Positions 10,485 through 20,853 of a stretch of 64,000 bases of DNA are shown one piece after another. Source of the DNA: Dipodascopsis uninucleata var. uninucleata (Eukaryota; Ascomycota; Lipomycetes; Lipomycetales; Lipomycetaceae); NCBI GenBank assembly GCA_030568195.1, contig JAJLTO010000002.1:1-64000 (forward strand), read 5' to 3'. The translations under genes and the position numbers were made by a program. The first letter of the stretch is position 1, and each line of letters begins with the position of its first letter. A model generated the notes under the pieces. It was not told the origin of the DNA and did no database searches. It saw only the letters and a list, made by a program, of their open reading frames with translations.

Positions 10485-11855
10485 ATGAAAATGCGAGTGA
10501 CAAGATCAGCGGCAAGAGCCTTGAAAGAGCAAACCATTGATGAAGGTCTGCGAGACGGGAAAGAAAAAGACAATCACAATGGTAGGCATCTGACACGTAA
10601 GTGAATCATATACACTTGAGATTTGGAGAGCACGCAGATATTGAATGATACTAATATTAGACTACTATTCATATATAGATGAAGTGACTCGAAAGAGAAA
10701 ATCAAAATCATTCGAAGGTATAAACGATCAAAACCTAGAAGCCGCCAGGGTGGTCGTAAAAGAAGCTCAAAATGATTCTACAGATATAACGACACCCCAA
10801 ACGAGTAGATCGAAGAAAGCAATTTCGAGAAGGAGTTTCTCTAGTGTAGGCGAAGATGATAGCCAAGAGTCAGACCGATCTTTTGAAAGTTCCATTATAT
10901 GGTCAGCTAAGAAGTCAAAACAACAGCCAACTCCTTTATCGTTAGGAAATAGCACCTATAAGCGTGGTGAAACAAAAATTTCTTACTCTCCTGTATTCGC
11001 TACAGTCATAGCTAGTGGCCTAAAGGAAACTGAAAAAACTGTATGAGTCGATTACCTTATATAATTGTGTTTTGAATATGTATATTGACGAATGACTTGG
11101 CCAACATAGGAGACGCGCATCTTAGATGCTGTCAAAAAATCATATAAGAAAGTTGATGAACCTAGCTATATCAAGGAATATGTAAAGGTGAGTATCACTT
11201 AATCATTTAGCACATGATCTCTGATTAATATCTGGCTTCTCAGACGCATGTCGGCTACCCTGTAAGAACCACTCGTAAGGTAGACGTCATGACCATACAT
11301 AATCATACTGTCGCCGAGGCGAGTACTAAGATACCCGGATCTACAGATAATCTGACAAAAGAGATCTCATATCTTTCTCTTGCATCCGGAAAAAAGTTAC
11401 AATCGAAACGACCGACAGTCGTTAGACCATTTTCGTTTGCTACTGATAGAAGAAATCGTGCTCCCGAGAAGAAGGAGACTAACAGCTTGAAACAAGGCTA
11501 TTGCACCATGACTGTCCAAAATCATGAAAAGCTCTATGGCTCGCCTCATGTATTGCATTCATCGCATAAAGAGAAAAAAGGCGTTCTCTTCGATCGAGAG
11601 AAGGTAGTTAAAAAATCATTAAGTGGTCTAAGCTTACGTAGTCAATGCTCTCTCAAAAGTGAGTTTGCGGAGAATGCCAGTGCGGCAGTTTCTAATGTAT
11701 ATCCTGCCAAAAAAGAAGACATTACTGAACACACGAAAGAGAACTGTACTCCTTTCACGGCAGCCGAATTACAGAAAATCAAGCGAAGTGCATCAGAGCA
11801 AGGTAAGCGTGTCGTACATCTATGGGCCAAAAGAAATATAAATAAACGATGTTGA
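10485..11855 (+). CDS. Basic disordered protein with a TPX2-like motif
   Basis: Four exons (10485-10581, 10679-11040, 11110-11187, 11244-11855) join in frame to 382 residues. The protein is basic and low in complexity, with many Ser, Lys and Arg. It starts MKMRVTRSAARAL. Around residues 236-246 it reads VVRPFSFATDRR, which resembles the KPFxFxTxxR core of TPX2/spindle-associated proteins. A second conserved-looking block is SYIKEYVKTHVGYPVRTTRK, around residues 170-190. Near the C-terminus FTAAELQKIKRSASEQGKR may be a helix. A microtubule or spindle role is only a suggestion from the one motif. The gene itself is well supported by three in-frame joins with standard splice sites. Confidence 0.65.
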
Positions 11856-12155
11856 TTAGTCAATTTAGGAGTGATATCTAACACTTTTAAAATTCTTCCT
11901 ATTGTCCTTTCATTTACTTATGTTTCGTTTATTTTTGATTGATTTTGTTCGATAGAATTGAGAAAATGTTATAATAAATGGTCGCAACAATTTGATCAAA
12001 CTATTATTAGTGGATTTTATTCGTGTTGGGAGCTTTTCCTAAGCCGCAAGCACAACTAGTGGTATAAAAATTATCCTAAAATTTTTTTCGGCAAATATAT
12101 AAAATATATTAGGACTTTAACTTGATAATAATATATCTACTATTATATTTTGATC
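11856..12155. other. Intergenic, tandem genes
   Basis: 300 bp of very AT-rich sequence between the preceding gene and MAK5, both on the plus strand. It holds the 3' end of one gene and the promoter of the next; nothing specific seen. Confidence 0.5.
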
Positions 12156-14436
12156 ATGCACTCACCAAAAGCTAGAAGTGTGAAACGCAAGCGATTGTCA
12201 ACTTCTGCGAAATCGGTCAATACAAAAAAGATCAAAGGAGATGTGGAATCTAACAGTTTTTCTAGTCAACAGACCCAGACACTGCTAGATTCTAGAGAGC
12301 TTGAATGGAAGCCTGGAAAGCTTCCGGATAGAGTCGGTGATCTTGAAGGTCTTTTGGGATTTGAGGAGATCGAGGGGATTGCTGTAGAATACGAAGCTTC
12401 TGGCTCGTCTGATCAAAAGTTAGTCAAATTTCGAAAGATAGACAATAATATCACTGATCGACACTACTCAAGCGGAGAATTACAAGCAGCAAACAAGTCG
12501 AATAAAAAGAAGTCAGAAAAGTCTAAATCAAAGAAGGCAGAGAAAAGGAATACCAATGACAACACGGGAAGTCATTTCAGTTTACTGAACTCAGAAGTGT
12601 CAGAAGTAAATTTACCGGAGTGGACTTCGATACATCCGCTGTCGGATGCACTATTACAAGGACTAAGCGAGCTGGGGTATCTATCTCCAACAGAGATTCA
12701 AAAGCAGTCTATACCTCTTATCATGAAAGGGCATGATATAATTGGAAAAGCTGCTACCGGATCAGGGAAGACATTAGCATTTGGTTTACCCATGCTTGAG
12801 AAAGTTTTATTGTCACCGGCTAGCGCAAGCAGTAATATCAGTAAGACTTCCTTTAATTTTGCAGATGCTATACCTCCAGTTGGTCTTATATTAGCACCAA
12901 CTAGAGAACTGGTTCTGCAGATTACTGACCATTTGACTGCTGTTTCAAAATATGCTCCTTCTAGTATTGTATCGATTACTGGTGGTCTAGCAATTCAGAA
13001 GCAAATGAGACTTCTAAAGTACTGTCCAAACATTGTAGTCGCTACTCCAGGAAGACTCCATGAAATTCTCTCTACGAATTCTGAAGGAATTATATTTTGG
13101 TTTTCTCGGGTGAAGATGCTCGTTCTAGATGAAGTTGATAGATTGCTACAAGATGGTCATTATAAGGAGCTTGATGAGATTCTTGACATGATTGGGCAGA
13201 GAGCAGGTGCTGAAGACGATTTGGAAGACGAAGATGAAAAAAGAAAGTCGACAAATACTCAAAGGCAAACTATGGTATTTTCTGCCACGTTTAAGACAGA
13301 ACTGACTCGTAAAATAAGCAAACATAAGAGTCAAGAGTTACAGAAATTGTCCTACCGTTCTTCGATTGGTAATGAACAAGAAGATAGTACGGCTACTTTG
13401 TTAGATAAACTGAACTTTAAAGAGCCAACTCACTTCGTTGACGTTAATCCCCGTGAATCTATTAAAGGCACTGTTGTGGAAGGTGTAATTATGTGTGATG
13501 ACTACGAAAAGGTATGCTAGTTAGATATTCTTGATGTGAAAATATTAGCGCTAATTTCCTTAGGACGATTATCTTTATTACTTCCTTGTTAAGTACATAG
13601 GAAGAACTATCGTATTCGTAAACAGCATAGACGCGGTTAAGCGAATAACAAGTTTACTGAGACAGCTTTCTCTTCAAGCTATTCCTTTTCATTCTCATAT
13701 GATCCAAAAGCAGAGAATGAAGGCGATAGAGCGCTTCAAGTTCATTGATAATACAGTGTTGGTTAGTACAGACGTTGCGGCAAGAGGTCTCGATATATCT
13801 AATGTGCATCACGTTATTCATTATCATTTACCCCGGTCCGCAGATATGTACGTTCATAGATCTGGAAGGACTGCTCGTGGTGCAGAAGAGGGAGTGGCTA
13901 TTTTGCTTTACACAAAAAATGAGCAGCAGATGCTCAAGTCTATGTTACAGAGTTTAAACAAAAATTCTAAAGATTTCCGTGTGTTTGATGTTGACAAAAA
14001 GGCAATCAAGCAAATCTCTATTAGGGTCGATATTGCCCGTCGCATCATAGAATTGGAATCTAACCGATCTAAAGACTTAAATAAAAATAAAAATACTTCC
14101 GAATCTGCACTGTTGAAACAAGCAGTAGAGGATCTTGGTATCGACGAGATGGATGCTGATGAATACTTTGCGTCTGACGGTGACACTATACTTCGAAATC
14201 AAAAGGGTAACAAGGAAAAAGAAAAGGAACTGTACATTATGAAGAGAGAGCTTCATGAGTTATTGAAGCAGCCTATTATGACCAGTGGGTTGCGTTCTGG
14301 TGGTTATCTTACTAATGGCATCGTGAACACCGCTCAAGAGCTTATTAACGGGATTGGACATCAAGCATTAGTTGGTATGAGAAAATCAACTGCATTAGAA
14401 GATATCACAAAACGAAAGAAAAAAAAAAATTTGTAA
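12156..14436 (+). CDS. MAK5: DEAD-box ATP-dependent RNA helicase Mak5 (DDX24-like)
   Basis: Nucleolar helicase for 60S ribosomal subunit assembly. Two exons (12156-13511, 13564-14436) give 742 residues. The N-terminal 150 residues are Lys/Ser-rich. Helicase motifs follow in order: Q-motif region YLSPTEIQKQSIP, Walker A AATGSGKT (about 199-206), PTRELVLQI, GG, TPGRL, motif II DEVD (325-328) within LVLDEVDRLLQDGH, SAT, then after the intron FVNSIDAVKRI, DVAARGLD and HRSGRTARG. DRLLQDGH after motif II is typical of Mak5/DDX24. Motif II reads DEVD rather than DEAD. The in-frame ATG at 12156 is chosen over an upstream TTG. The 3' end is convergent with the MFS gene, 56 bp apart. Confidence 0.92.
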
Positions 14437-14492
14437 TCAAGTCTCTATTTCGACAAGCAGATAAAATAAACCCATATATCATACATACAAAA

Positions 14493-16065
14493 TTAAACAG
14501 ATTCATCTCCTATCTCAGAGGATACAAAATAACCGAATCTTGATTTACTTCTAAGATGTGCACCATATCTATCTAAAAACCATGGGACTGGCATCAAAGC
14601 CACACAGACAAAACCGTAAAGACTTGTCGCCCAGTCAATGTGCAATTTTTCGTACATTTGAATAGTGAAAAGAGGAAATGCTGACGCCATAAGATATCTA
14701 AGCAGATTGTTTGCGGCAATGGCAGAAGCTAAAGACATTGGCGGATAGCACATAGCAAAATAGTTCATGACTGTGAAAAAGAGTAAAAGAAGAGCCATTC
14801 CAAATGGTACCCCGGATATCACTGGGACTATCCAGTGAACACTCTTTCTAGATGTCCAAGCGAGCCAAAATAAACCTATTGGTAGTAATATAGATCCAAT
14901 CTTGAGGGTTATCAGACGTGACTCCGGAGCCGGTGGATTAGGTTTAAGAAATTCTGGCTTAAATATACGGGCGTCCATAATAATGTATGTGAGCGTTCCA
15001 ATTAACAAGCCAACTCCAATTCCAATAAATGTCAGTCCCTGGTCACCATAACTGAATTCATAGACCGTTGTGAATACAAACGGGAAAGCTTCGAAGAATC
15101 CAAAGAGAACAGCAAAAACAAATGCCATATATAAAGAAAGTAATTGCACAATTGGCTCTACAAACAACATCTCGAAAGGTCTTTTAAGAACAACTGTGAA
15201 CAATAGCGTAAGTGCTGCTTTAGGTTCAGGCTTTGGAGGAAGAGGATAACCATGCTTCTTAGCGAGTTTCTTAATAATAACTGGTTTGTAAGTCTCTTCA
15301 AGGCACCAAATAAGAGGTAAAATTGCGCCACAGAACATCATGAGAACATACATTGTCCATCTCCAGCTCTTTCGCTCAATGAGGAATCCTCCAATAATAG
15401 GACCAAGAACTGGACCAGCAAAAGGTGCAAGGCAAAAAGTTGCCATGGCTAAGCTGAGTTCTTCCATCCTCCAGACATCTTGAATCGACCCACCGGCTAC
15501 TGCTAAAACAGGAGAAGCAAAAAGGCCAGCAAAAAAACGACACACAAGTACAGTGCCAATGTTATGAGCTCTAGCCACACCAAGAGTGAATAATAAGGAG
15601 AGAACGAGAGAATATCGATAAATTCCGAGTCTTCCAACTGTTTCTGACAATGGCGCAGCTATAACAGGACCAAATGCGAGACCAAGGAGATAGAGCGAAA
15701 GTCCGAGTAATGCAACTGTTCTGCCAACGCCGAATTCAATAGCCATTGTAATTGTACCCGAAACATAAATCGACGATCCGAAAGTACTGAAAAAAGTTAA
15801 CAAAAGCGCTCTTCTATGACATTATATATGTCATATCATACTTTATTAATATCACTTACACTACTAAACTCATCCAAGCTACTACAAGTGTAGTGAACCA
15901 TCTTTTCCAAGAAGGCCAATTTCTTGGGTTGTGCATATTACTACTGTTATTCCAGTCTAACTTCGCTTCTAGCCATGCTTCCACATTTTCAGGAGCGATA
16001 TTCTCTTCGGAGGAATTATCACCCTCGAATGAGCGTGGGTCTTTTTCTTGTATATCCTTCTCCAT
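14493..16065 (-). CDS. MFS transporter, DHA1 drug/polyamine family
   Basis: Plasma-membrane proton antiporter of the fungal DHA1 group (Tpo1/Flu1/Caf5-like) for drugs or polyamines. Two exons (16065-15860, 15786-14493) give 499 residues. The cytosolic N-terminus carries the fungal DHA1 signature NPRNWPSWKRW just before TM1. The join MSLVV-TFGSSIYV restores TM1. Twelve hydrophobic segments follow, with ETVGRLGIYRYSL after TM2, RFFAGLFASPVLAVAGG in TM4 and APFAGPVLGPIIGGFL matching the antiporter motif C of TM5. The central loop is short. The C-terminal tail ends in SSEIGDESV. The substrate cannot be read from the sequence. Confidence 0.88.
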
Positions 16066-17072
16066 TTATTTAAAGAACGGAAACTAAGACTCTGCAATAA
16101 TAGAACTATTTTGTAGTAGATGAATCAGGAGAGACCGAACTGAAAGGAAAAGGAAAAGTCGCATTAACATATATATATGGATTTGAGCATAGTTATCTAT
16201 ATCACTTATGATTAAGTTATAGTTTATCTCATTAACTTTCAAGGAGCTACGTCGATTTTCATTTCATCTTCTTTCTTCCTTAACTTCTCAAGAGACTGTA
16301 TTTTACATGCACTGACCAAGTCAGAAATATCTATCTCTAAGACACACACCTATCTTGCCTTTTCTAAACTGACCATCTCAGTCAGTCAATCTTTCTTAAT
16401 CCAGATCAGCTGGTATTAGAATCGTAATTAGCCTTAGCTGCAGTTGCATGAGCTGTATTGAAATGCAGACTGTAAGATCAAAGAGGTTTAAATTCATTGC
16501 GAAGCGACTGAGAACTAGCCATATATCCTCGGTAAATAACCGTCATCCTCGGTAAATTAGGTACTATCCTCGGTAGGACCTAAATTTAGTTAATAAGCTT
16601 ATATTAAATGAAGCACTATTCCGCTTTGAGGCATTTGAAAAACTCACGTGAAATTGCTAGGGTTCCTGAATTTAGGGCCTTAAAGAAGATGTAAAATAAT
16701 TAGGGCGTAATATTCAAATTCACAGGGACCCATATCAGTTCAAAAATTTTTCAGAAGAAATTTTTATAATCTTAATGGGACGAAGGAGAGGAGGTATGCC
16801 TGATAAATATACCAGAATCAGCAACGCATTTATCAATTCAAATTACGAGTTCCCGTCATTCATATATGCTGATATAAGTGATAACATCATTAATTAGGCT
16901 CAGTTTTCAGATCTATGGAGTAATCGCTAAGGTTAAAAAGGGCAGTTTGTATGTGACAGTTGTTTTTCGTGTTTTTTACTTGCTTAAACTGATTTTTTTT
17001 GTTTTTTTTGTTAACGAAGAAAGACAAAGCTTTATCTTAAATAAAATACTCAAATTATTGAAGGATTGAGAA
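16066..17072. promoter_or_regulatory. Divergent promoter region, MFS / KAP123
   Basis: About 1 kb. A T-rich stretch (16,987-17,010) precedes the KAP123 start. A CACGTG lies at 16,645. The repeat at 16,525-16,575 is listed separately. No coding exon seen. Confidence 0.5.
16525..16575. repeat. Three copies of ATCCTCGGTA at about 20-bp spacing
   Basis: The 10-mer ATCCTCGGTA starts at 16,525, 16,545 and 16,566. Spacing of 20 and 21 bp is close to two helical turns, as expected for an array of factor-binding sites. It lies about 0.5 kb from each flanking start codon. Confidence 0.6.
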
Positions 17073-20000
17073 ATGTCAGATCAACAATTCTTACTACAAT
17101 TAACTGATCTGCTTAGACAAATAACAGCGCCGAATAGTGCTGCTATCAAGGCTGCTTCAAGTCAGCTTCAGAAAGAATTTTATCCACAGAAGCAGACACT
17201 CCCTGCTTTAATCCAAATCCTACAACAAAATCAAGAAATTGGAATTCGGCAGCTAGCTGCTGTTGAATCCAGAAAGCTGATCGACAGTCAATGGGAAGAG
17301 TTGGATGAGTCAATAAAGGCTGACCTAAAAGCCTCTCTACTTCAATCGACACTGCAAGAGCAATCAGGTTTGGTCAAACATGCATCTTCGCGAGTTATTT
17401 CTCAAATTGCAACGAAAGATCTTTCAGGAGGAAAGTGGCCGGATCTTCTCGTTTTCTTACAGAAGACTGCACTGTCTGATGTTCCATCGGACAGAGAAAT
17501 CGGCGTTTATATTCTTTATACTCTTTTGGATTCAGCGGAAACAATTTTGTTGAACTCTCTAGGAGATATTTTTTCGCTCTTTTCCAGAACTATTAACGAT
17601 CCTGAGAGTCTAGTGGTTCGTACAAATACTCTTCTTGGTTTGGGGAAGATTTCTGAAATTCTTGAAGCGGACAGCACTCCAGAATACGTTCAAATGTTTA
17701 GATCAGCCCTGCCTGCAATGGTCGAAGTCCTAAAGCAGTTGATTAATGAACAAGACGAAAAGGCTGTTAACCAAGCATTTGATGTTTTTCAAACTTTGCT
17801 TCTTGTGGACTCTGCTTTAATAGCGAAGAGTTTGGGGGATTTAGTTCAGTTCATGGTTCAAATTGCTTCCGAGAAGTCACTGGAGCCTGAATTCCGTGTA
17901 CCTGCGATACAATTTTTGATTAGTGCTGTTCGCTTCAAAAAGCTTAAGATACAGTCAATGAAGCTTGGTCCAACATTGACATCTGTTGCATTGAATATAG
18001 CTTCCGAGGATATAGGTGACTTGAATAGCGAAGATGAAGATAATGCTTCGCGAGTTGCACTTTATCTTATCGATACTCTATCCACTTCTCTTCCTCCTAC
18101 GCAAGTTATGAACACTTTGCTTACTACTGTACCATCTATGGTGAACTCTGCTGATGCAAATGCGAGACGAGCTGGTCTATTGGCTATGGGTGTTGCGGTG
18201 GAGGGATCGCCAGATTTTGTCTCCACACAGATTAATATAATCCTTCCTCTTATTCTTCAAGGTTTACGTGACTCTGTATTAGAAGTGAGAGTTGCTGCAT
18301 TGCAATCTCTAGCTCAGCTAGCTGATGAATTACAAGATAGTATTAGCAAGGAACATGCTGTTTTACTACCTTTAGTCTTCGGTATGATGGAAACGTCCGA
18401 TCTGAAAATCGGTATTGCAGCCTGTACAGCTCTTGATGCTATGATTGAGACAATGGAAAAGGATGTGATTGTTGGATATTTGCCGACGCTCATGCAAAGA
18501 TTACTTGAACTTCTTAACCAGCCATCGAGTGATGTTTCTCTTAAAGGCTCCGTAATTGCTGCTATTGGCTCTGCAGCACATGCTTCTAAGGATGCATTCC
18601 TTCCTTATTACGAATCTACAATAAGATCTTTTGAAGTTTATATAAGTTTGAAAGAAGGAGAAAAGGAATTAGATGTTAAAGCTCGAACATTTGACTCAAT
18701 CGCAGCTATCGCAAATTCTCTTGGTAAAGAGTCATTCAATCAGTTTGCTAATCCTATTGTTAATGCTGCTTATGAGAGTTTGCAAGGTAATCATACTAAG
18801 TTGCGAGAGTCGGCGTTTCTTTTCTTTGGTACAATAGCAAAAGTTTATGGATCTGAATTTGCTTCGTTCTTACCACAATTGATGCCTGAAGTTTTCAAGT
18901 GTTTGGAACAAGATGAGGGTGCAACATTATTTCCGGAAGAACTAAATGGAGATGCAGATGACCATATTGGAGAAGCAGATGAAGAAGATGTATGGCAAAA
19001 TATAACCGTGAATAGTGCTATGGCAATTGAAAAAGAAGTAGCAGCAGATACCATTGGTGACCTGATTGTAGGAACAAAGGAAGCGTTCTTACCTTATATG
19101 GAGAAATCTTCTGAGATACTGATTGAACTGTCAAAGCACTTTTACGAAGGTATCAGAAAAGCTGCCGTTGGCTCTCTTTGGCGTGCATTGATTACTATTT
19201 ATGAAATTTCAAAACCAGCCAGATGGCAAGCAGGTTTGCCTCTTCGTGTACCTCTGTCCGAAACTGTAACTACATTTGCAGCTATGGTGAGGACTGCAAC
19301 TTTGGAAATGTTAGATGAAGAAGATGATAGGTATGCATAATTCTTCTTTTTAAACGGATGGAGGAGTGGTGGTACGTTAATTAATATGATGAAAAACTTT
19401 TTTCAAACTCAGCTCACTCAGATGCGCATGGTTGCAAATGCTGCTATAAATTTTCTGAAATTAACGTTTCAAATACCTTTGCCTTGTTGATGTTACTCCT
19501 GATTTTAATTCTAACTCAAATTTAGGTCCACTGCTACCATAGTTTGCGATAACCTAGCTGAAGCAATTAGAGAATGTGGTCCAGGCATTGTTGGTGATGA
19601 CTTGGAGAATATTCTTACTCAAATGCTGGCGATTTTGAAAGGACAGCACCGTTGTCAAACTATGGAAAACGATCCAGAAGAAGAGGAATACGAAGATTCT
19701 GCTGAATATGATATTTTGCTCATCGATTCTGCTATGGACGTTGTTGTTGCACTTGCCGCTGCTTTCGGTTCAGATTTCGGTAATTACTTTAGGACTTTCT
19801 GCCCAATTATATTAAAATACTGCTCTAGTTCTACGGAAGGCGAAAGAAAGTCTGGAACGGGTGCTTTAGCCGAAATTGTCAATGGTATGAAATCAGCCAT
19901 TACACCATGGAGTGCTCAACTCTTAAAAGCCTTCACGCATCGAATTTCTGACGAAGCTGTAGAGGTTCGAAGTAATGCAATTTATGGTTATGGGTTGCTA

Positions 20001-20456
20001 TGTGAATATAGTCAAGATTCAAATGACATTGTGGCCACTTATCCCAAGTTCCTTCAACGTCTTCAGCAAAACCTTGTTTCAGATTCAGATAACTTCCGTT
20101 GCGTTGCCAATATTTGTGGTTGTGTGGCACGTATGACGCATGCTCACGTTGATAAAGTTCCTCTGAACGAAGCTCTTCCTGCATTAGTTTACGCTCTTCC
20201 ACTGAAAGATGGTTTTGAAGAAAATGATCCTATTTTTAGACTTATTGTGGACTTGTACCGGAATAATAATCCTGTAGTTCAGGGATTGACAAACAACATT
20301 CTAACTGTTCTTGAACAACTATTTACGAATGATACTGTAGATAACAAACAATTTGAATTTGAAGAGACAAAACAACAAGTTAAGGATCTTCTTCGATTCT
20401 TAAACCAGAATAATCCTGGCATGATTCAAAGTGAAGTGCTCTTGCGCGCAATATAA
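17073..20456 (+). CDS. KAP123: Importin beta-4 family karyopherin Kap123
   Basis: Nuclear import receptor, in yeast chiefly for ribosomal proteins and histones, binding cargo and Ran-GTP through HEAT repeats. Two exons (17073-19330, 19526-20456) join DEEDDR-STATIVCDNL to 1062 residues, close to the usual length of about 1,110. The N-terminus DQQFLLQLTDLLRQIT and FYPQKQTLPALIQILQ are typical of Kap123; RQLAAVESRKL is the first-HEAT Ran-binding region. The whole chain is helical HEAT repeats. Acidic loops are visible (NGDADDHIGEADEED and NDPEEEEYED). The intron, at 195 nt, is the longest in the window. It is transcribed in the same direction as OCT1. Confidence 0.92.
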
Positions 20457-20853
20457 TCAGAAGTGCGTTGTTTGCATTCTGCTTACTATTACTATTATGG
20501 ATTTAATGATGTTTGTTTGGACATTAAAATAATTTATAATTTGAGTTTATGATTACTAGCTGTAATTTTTCATCACCTAAACCTTACTTAAGTTTGTAGC
20601 TTCATATTCCTAACAAGACGCTGATTCATGCGGGACTTTAGACCCTAATCTCAGTTGTGGTGAAATTTTCTTTTTCATGTACTTACGAACGTTTTTCCGT
20701 TAGCAGCGAGTTCGTGCTGTGATATTATTCCGAGTTTTCCTATAGAAATAAAGAGATTCTAGTAGTTAGAATTGTCATAATCTGTAAAGCATTTAATTAA
20801 GATATTATGCTTGCATTTTATGATTTGTGATTCTGCTGATAGTGGTGAATAGA
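20457..20853. other. Intergenic, KAP123 to OCT1
   Basis: About 400 bp holding the KAP123 3' end and the OCT1 promoter; nothing specific recognised. Confidence 0.5.
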
